DNA from: Owenia fusiformis
Taxonomy: Eukaryota > Annelida > Polychaeta > Sabellida > Oweniidae
Length of the DNA stretch: 60,000 nt
Assembly: GCA_903813345.2 (NCBI GenBank)
Contig: CAIIXF020000008.1
Span: forward strand, 4,227,341-4,287,340
Direction: 5' to 3'
The notes under the pieces are model-generated. The model worked only from the letters and a program-made list of their open reading frames with translations, had not been told where the DNA came from and ran no database searches. Made by a program: the position numbers and the translations under genes. This document shows positions 57,266 through 60,000 of the stretch, one piece after another. Numbering within the stretch: position 1 is the first letter of the stretch; each line of letters starts with the position of its first letter.

Positions 57266-57684
57266 TACAATCCTGCAAAATTATCTATCAATATTCTAAT
57301 AGATACAACACTTTTTTAATATCTTGACTGAATAAAACTGAATGACATAACCAATAAGTGACATGATTTTCTGGATTGCTTGATTTGAAACCAGAGACCT
57401 ATGTTTATGTCTCTGTAGTGTTGAAACTAACTGTTTTCTTAGGGTACCTGGAGATCAAGACACTGGGAGTAAGTCACCAACCCCCTCCCCCCTTATTTTC
57501 TCTATGTTAAAACTAAATTACAGTTATTAGTTTAATGTAATGAATAGTGAATACAAGAAGGAGGGAGCACTCACTTTCAATAAAGAATTATGTACAGAAA
57601 TCACCTTACCGGGTCTCACGTTTCGTTCAGTGCAAAAAGAAATACCTCGAATTCCGAAATATAGATGGCGTTTAAAAATATAAT

Positions 57685-57694
57685 TGCGCATGCG
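57685..57694. promoter_or_regulatory. NRF1-type motif upstream of the 58134 gene
   Basis: TGCGCATGCG, a half-to-full NRF1 consensus, about 440 bp before the next start codon. It parallels the site at the AVEN-FAM50 promoter. Confidence 0.4.
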
Positions 57695-58133
57695 TCAAAG
57701 TTATTTCCTGTTTAAATAAGAAGTAGAATATTTTGTTGAACTTTATAAATTACGAAGAATATCTCCATATTCTGCCATAGTATCAAATTGAGCATAAGCG
57801 GATGCAAAATATATATTATACTGAGTATGCAAGCATCGTAATGTAACGCAAATGGCTCGGATTCATAGCGCATTTTAGTGTTGAAGTTTGAGGTTCTGAA
57901 CAAAATTTTAAACATGGCTGCCTGTCTATAAAAACAAGAACTCAGAATGATTGATTATTTGTACAAAGAAGAAGGATTACAAGTAAAAATGCATTTGACA
58001 ATACTTCAATAAACCATGATATAACTGCTGTACCTTAATCACTGCTGGAGCCCCGATAATGTATTGGGCATCGACATTTTGTTGTGTCATCTATGTGTGT
58101 ACTTTAGCGGACTGAGCCACCGCAAGTCGCACA

Positions 58134-58193
58134 ATGGAGGTTAAGGAATCCCACCTGAAGCGAAGCCTCTTCTTTATTGAGGCCTTACAAAAG
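58134..58193 (+). CDS. First coding exon of an unidentified gene, runs off right edge
   Basis: An ATG (context ACAATGGAGG) opens MEVKESHLKRSLFFIEALQK and ends in a consensus donor AAG|GTAAGTG in phase 0. The upstream NRF1-type motif and the absence of upstream in-frame coding support a true first exon. Twenty residues are too few for identification. The rest of the gene is not found before 60000. Confidence 0.5.
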
Positions 58194-59699
58194 GTAAGTG
58201 CAAATGTAATATGTTAAGAAACAATTGTGTTTTCTTGGAACAACAACTTATAATTTTGAGATATCTAACTTCCTTGTTTTTGTTTATCTTGTCCTACGGG
58301 TCTAAAAGAGCTATGGATATAAGTTTAGTTGACTTGTCAGTTCGTTAGGTGTTGTGTATATGATCGTATTGTGTTGGTGTTGGCGTTTTATGGTCAAATT
58401 GAGCTATTTTCATCATACCAGGTCAGAGTAACCAAACATTGTTTCTAAAATTTGCTACTTACATTGAAGTAATTATGCAGTAAATTGAAACTAAATTAAG
58501 TGATCATAATAGACCTGACATCAGCACACCTCTGACATCATATGAATTCTTCGTGTACAAATTGTGAAACTGCAGCCCCTTTGGGAAAAGTGTGTCTAAT
58601 GGGACTGTTGTACTCTTAACTTTCAGTTAAAAGTGTGTGTAATAACAGAAATTCACATATTATGTCTGTTTTACGGGCGTACATAAAAATATATGTAGAT
58701 CAAAAAGTAAACATAAGTTTAATTTTTGTTCCATGTAATGAATAATTATTCAACGTAGCAGAACAAAACTACTAGACACATATTGTTGCATCCATGTTCT
58801 TTGTGAGAGATACTCATTATTATATGAGAACAAGTAATCAGGGGGGCATTAACAGAAACTTCTTAAAGTTAAGAATTCATAAAATCCATTGTTCTCTACG
58901 ATCTATGGTTACAACAATTGATTTACTAATTCATAACTTTAAAATGTTTCTATTAATGACCCCCAGACCCATAAATGATGCATACCATATTCTCTCTAAT
59001 GAATGCACAGTGCACTTCCCAAATTAAAATTAAAAAGGATAAGATATTGAGAGATTCCAGTAAGCCCACATACAAAATATTAAGAAAAAATATCACCAAT
59101 AATCTTTTTAGTTGTTATTGCTTAGGTTTACATACTCTACAGCTCCTGTATTTCTTTCTCTGCATAAATAATCATCAAGCGATATCTTGTTAGGTAAATA
59201 ATCTAAACTAATACATTAAACCTGATGTTTTCTTGAGATCTTATTCACTATAAAAATCGCATATGACATGTGCTCATTGGAATGGTGGGCTCATTCGAGA
59301 GAATACCGTAGCTACAAGTTATACAATGTTGTTTGCTTTGAAATTGAAACATGATTATTATTTCTGAGAAAACAGGATTTCTATGTAATTTAGATGAATA
59401 ACTACTCATATTGTTATATGTACTTTGAGCATACTTATAAATGATTTATCTCAGCTTTAGCTGTAACTAAGTTTCTAATGTATCAGAAATCTATATGGGC
59501 TCAGAAAATTTACACCATAGATTTTTATTCGATTTAAGATGTTGTCTAACAATTAGTATCTTTGTAAAAAAAAATTAAATAAGAGGACCATTTGTGACCG
59601 TGATTTGCTTAATTTATTTTTATTTATTTTGTAAAGATATAAGGAAAATAGCTGTTATTACAGTAATAAGTTCCATATTCAACGACATTTAGAGGATGG
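58194..59699. other. Intron 1 of the 58134 gene, nothing recognised
   Basis: AT-rich sequence without exon-like ORFs with splice sites on either strand. The small ORFs near 58794 and 58975 lack codon structure. Confidence 0.4.
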
Positions 59700-59895
59700 C
59701 AGGCCCATAGCTAGGATTTACCAGGGGGGAGTGGTTTTACCAAGGGGGGAGTTTTTGCTTTTGACAGTTTTGGCAAAAAATCATTTGAAAAGTTCTCAGA
59801 ATGGTGAAAAACTGCATGATTTTGAAAGAATTTCTGGCCAGGTGGGGGGGGGGAGCGGCTGCTCCCTCCTCTCCCCCCCCCTGGCTACGGGCCTG
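59700..59895. mobile_element. CAGGCCC-type MITE, copy 2
   Basis: The ends CAGGCCCATAGCTAGG and CCTGGCTACGGGCCTG are inverted. Flanks GATGG and GGTGG match at four of five bases. The interior (AATGGTGAAAAACTGCATGA, TTTTGAAAGAATTTCTGGCC) is shared with 29300-29507 and with the relic at 27500-27600. Confidence 0.8.
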
Positions 59896-60000
59896 GGTGG
59901 TCAGTAATCACTCTGAAATCATGGTACATTAAGAGTATGGTACCGTTGGAGTATAGTGCCGTACAGTGTTCACGGTACCATTTTAGTCTAAAGTACCCTT

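Larger units (their letters stand above)
56886..58133. other. COG8 3' region and promoter of the next gene
   Basis: AATAAA at 56965-56970 is the likely COG8 polyadenylation signal. A short pogo-like MITE follows at 57097-57265. From about 57650 the sequence looks promoter-like: TGCGCATGCG at 57685-57694 (NRF1-type). No other gene is seen. Confidence 0.5.

Overview
This is a stretch of a eukaryotic nuclear genome, almost certainly a bilaterian invertebrate. Coding exons are split by GT-AG introns, the DNA is AT-rich, and introns and spacers are packed with foldback and MITE-type DNA transposons. The deduced proteins are clear orthologues of human single-copy genes but too divergent to be vertebrate. 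A marine invertebrate such as a mollusc, brachiopod or invertebrate deuterostome would fit; I cannot narrow the phylum from this window.\n\nGene layout, left to right: PEX6 (minus, 16953 to beyond the left edge; ten exons visible, the D2 ATPase core lies off-window); a single-exon NHL/beta-propeller-like gene nested antisense in a PEX6 intron (12863-13705, plus); a 9-kb transposon-rich spacer; a C6orf120/UPF0669 orthologue (25959-26540, plus); AVEN (minus, coding exons 36903 to 29630), convergent with C6orf120; FAM50/XAP5 (plus, 41597-45457), divergent from AVEN across an NRF1/ETS-type promoter region; COG8 (plus, 46755-56885, twelve coding exons, complete); and the first coding exon of a further plus-strand gene (58134-58193) that runs off the right edge. 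These are unrelated housekeeping functions (peroxisome import, secreted protein, apoptosis/checkpoint, spliceosome-associated factor, Golgi tethering), so the linkage is not an operon. I closed every exon junction by hand for splice sites and phase.\n\nMobile DNA: I could assign flanking duplications to several elements. They include a near-pristine LTR retrotransposon with no coding capacity in AVEN intron 1 (31495-36422, GTAG duplication), a palindromic hAT-like MITE (37888-38090, 8-bp duplication), a hAT-like element with another element nested in it (38626-40425), a TTAA element (24434-25187), a Mutator-like element (21011-21943) inside a 2.7-kb foldback, two copies of a CAGGCCC-type MITE and a 4.1-kb foldback in PEX6 that carries a decayed gene.\n\nThe most unusual observations are two places where local tandem amplification has copied a splice site. 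In PEX6 an 85-86 bp unit holding a 3' splice site plus the first ~40 nt of an exon occurs about 12 times. In COG8 the end of exon 5 with its 5' splice site is present as three degenerate, in-frame copies. A third is a short repeat family with six recognisable copies, all in the same orientation as the gene they lie in or follow.
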